DNA of 64,000 nt from positions 3,269,001 through 3,333,000 of the forward strand of contig NZ_CP096889.1 of assembly GCF_004124315.2 (NCBI RefSeq), given 5' to 3'. This stretch comes from Bacillus cabrialesii. Its GTDB lineage: Bacteria; Bacillota; Bacilli; Bacillales; Bacillaceae. This document shows positions 63,649-64,000 of this stretch, piece after piece. How positions within the stretch are numbered: position 1 is the stretch's first letter; every line of letters starts with the position of its first letter. A model generated the notes under the pieces. That model made no database searches. It saw nothing but the letters and a program-made list of their open reading frames with translations, and had not been told where the DNA came from. Position numbers and translations under genes: made by a program.

Positions 63649-63921
63649 ATGTTGAACCACATCGGATATTTTTTTACTCAATTCATATTAAGCTGTATCA
63701 TCATCGCGATCAGTTTTTTTAACGGACTTTATACCGGAAAACCTTTTTCAGATGTGCTACTTGTTTTTATCTTAGTGCTTGTTCTGTTTGGTTTGCTGGA
63801 GAGGCTGAAAAAACGTTTTTTGCAAATACGATTATCCGTAAAGGTTTTTCTTTCTATTACAGCTTTCCTGTCAGCTGTTTTAACAATCGGATTGCTAATA
63901 GGAGAAATTGTATTTCAATAA
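63649..63921 (+). CDS. Small membrane protein of unknown function (90 residues)
   Basis: A 90-residue hydrophobic protein, MLNHIGYFFTQFILSCIIIAI..., with three membrane segments (about 8-25, 35-50, 64-85) separated by a basic loop (LLERLKKRFLQIRLSVK). I do not recognise a family. The ATG 63649 has AAAAGGAGCGGCTC upstream and a clean terminator follows, so it looks like a real single gene. Whether it is co-expressed with fhuD by read-through is unknown. Confidence 0.75.
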   Translation: MLNHIGYFFTQFILSCIIIAISFFNGLYTGKPFSDVLLVFILVLVLFGLLERLKKRFLQIRLSVKVFLSITAFLSAVLTIGLLIGEIVFQ

Positions 63922-63922
63922 A

Positions 63923-63957
63923 AAAAGACACCTGACAAAGCAAATCAGGTGTCTTTT
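63923..63957 (+). terminator. Bidirectional terminator at the end of the window
   Basis: AAAAGACACCTGA / TCAGGTGTCTTTT stem (13 bp), 9-base loop, A/T tracts on both sides. Confidence 0.92.
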
Positions 63958-63959
63958 GT

Positions 63960-64000
63960 TTATGCTTGTTTTTCTTTCTGGAACTTTTTAATCACAAATG
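63960..64000 (-). CDS. C-terminal end of a minus-strand gene (12 codons visible)
   Basis: After the bidirectional terminator the minus strand reads ...FVIKKFQKEKQA and TAA (63960-63962). A charged tail like this is common at the end of amino-acid permeases. In B. subtilis the neighbour here is yvsH, a basic amino-acid antiporter family gene, so this is probably its end; the visible part is too short to prove it. Confidence 0.5.
   Translation of the reverse strand, partial: FVIKKFQKEKQA

Overview
The window is low-GC Firmicute chromosome. Gene order and protein sequences match the Bacillus subtilis group almost gene for gene, across the segment from suf to fhu. Several proteins look diverged from what I remember of laboratory strain 168, and the SDR gene at 21019-21759 is one intact frame where I recall 168 carrying two fragments. 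A relative or non-168 strain is therefore likely, but I cannot name the species from the sequence alone. I see no rRNA, tRNA, insertion sequence, prophage or CRISPR array. This is core and near-core chromosome.

Layout. 1-5.7 kb: the suf iron-sulfur operon (minus strand), a small unannotated-looking gene and yurZ. 5.7-8.6 kb: the methionine importer metNPQ behind a SAM (S-box) riboswitch. 8.6-10.9 kb: yusD-yusE-yusF-yusG-gcvH-yusI. 11-17.6 kb: the fatty-acid beta-oxidation operon fadN-fadA-fadE with a FadR operator, the tiny yuzL gene, and fadM. 17.7-24.6 kb: CotF-like spore proteins, the MarR/efflux pair yusO-yusP, yusQ, the divergent SDR/LysR pair yusR-yusT, yusU, the orphan siderophore ATPase yusV with a Fur box, and lipoprotein yusW. 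24.7-28.2 kb: a structured intergenic element of about 180-190 bp, oligopeptidase yusX, yusZ, and the PerR-controlled Dps gene mrgA. 28.2-32.1 kb: secretion stress (htrB, cssRS) and a 54-residue protein that is probably YirB/YuzO. 32.2-38.6 kb: TetR regulator yuxN, fumarase, a DUF3970 protein, and the gerA germinant receptor operon. 38.6-43.2 kb: liaIH-liaGFSR, the envelope-stress operon. 43.3-48.9 kb: MFS protein yvqJ and the cobalamin uptake/salvage operon yvrC-yvrB-yvrA-yvqK behind a B12 riboswitch. 49-53.3 kb: yvrD, yvrE and the two-component system yvrHG. 53.4-56.3 kb: the two-subunit sigma factor SigO/RsoA with its targets yvrJ and oxdC, plus yvrL. 56.3-59.4 kb: a MacAB-like exporter yvrPON. 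59.5-63.6 kb: the hydroxamate siderophore system fhuBGC/fhuD, Fur-controlled. The end holds a small membrane protein and the last codons of a further minus-strand gene.

Regulation is unusually readable here. There are two riboswitches (SAM, cobalamin), matches to the FadR, Fur, PerR and LiaR operators, likely autoregulatory palindromes for YusO, YusT and YuxN, and three copies of an atypical promoter shared by the SigO regulon. Several genes need TTG or GTG starts to be read correctly (metQ, metN, gcvH, cssR, yuxN, gerAA, liaR, yvrB, yvrH, rsoA, yvrL, yvrP, fhuB).

Less familiar items are: a small minus-strand gene at 4971-5156 with promoter, ribosome binding site and terminator but no ATG/GTG/TTG at the expected start; a 27-codon hydrophobic leader ORF in front of htrB; the folded 24.7-24.85 kb element; and paired TetR-type operators that tie yuxN to the small gene next to cssS. 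Gene symbols follow B. subtilis usage and are recalled, not searched.
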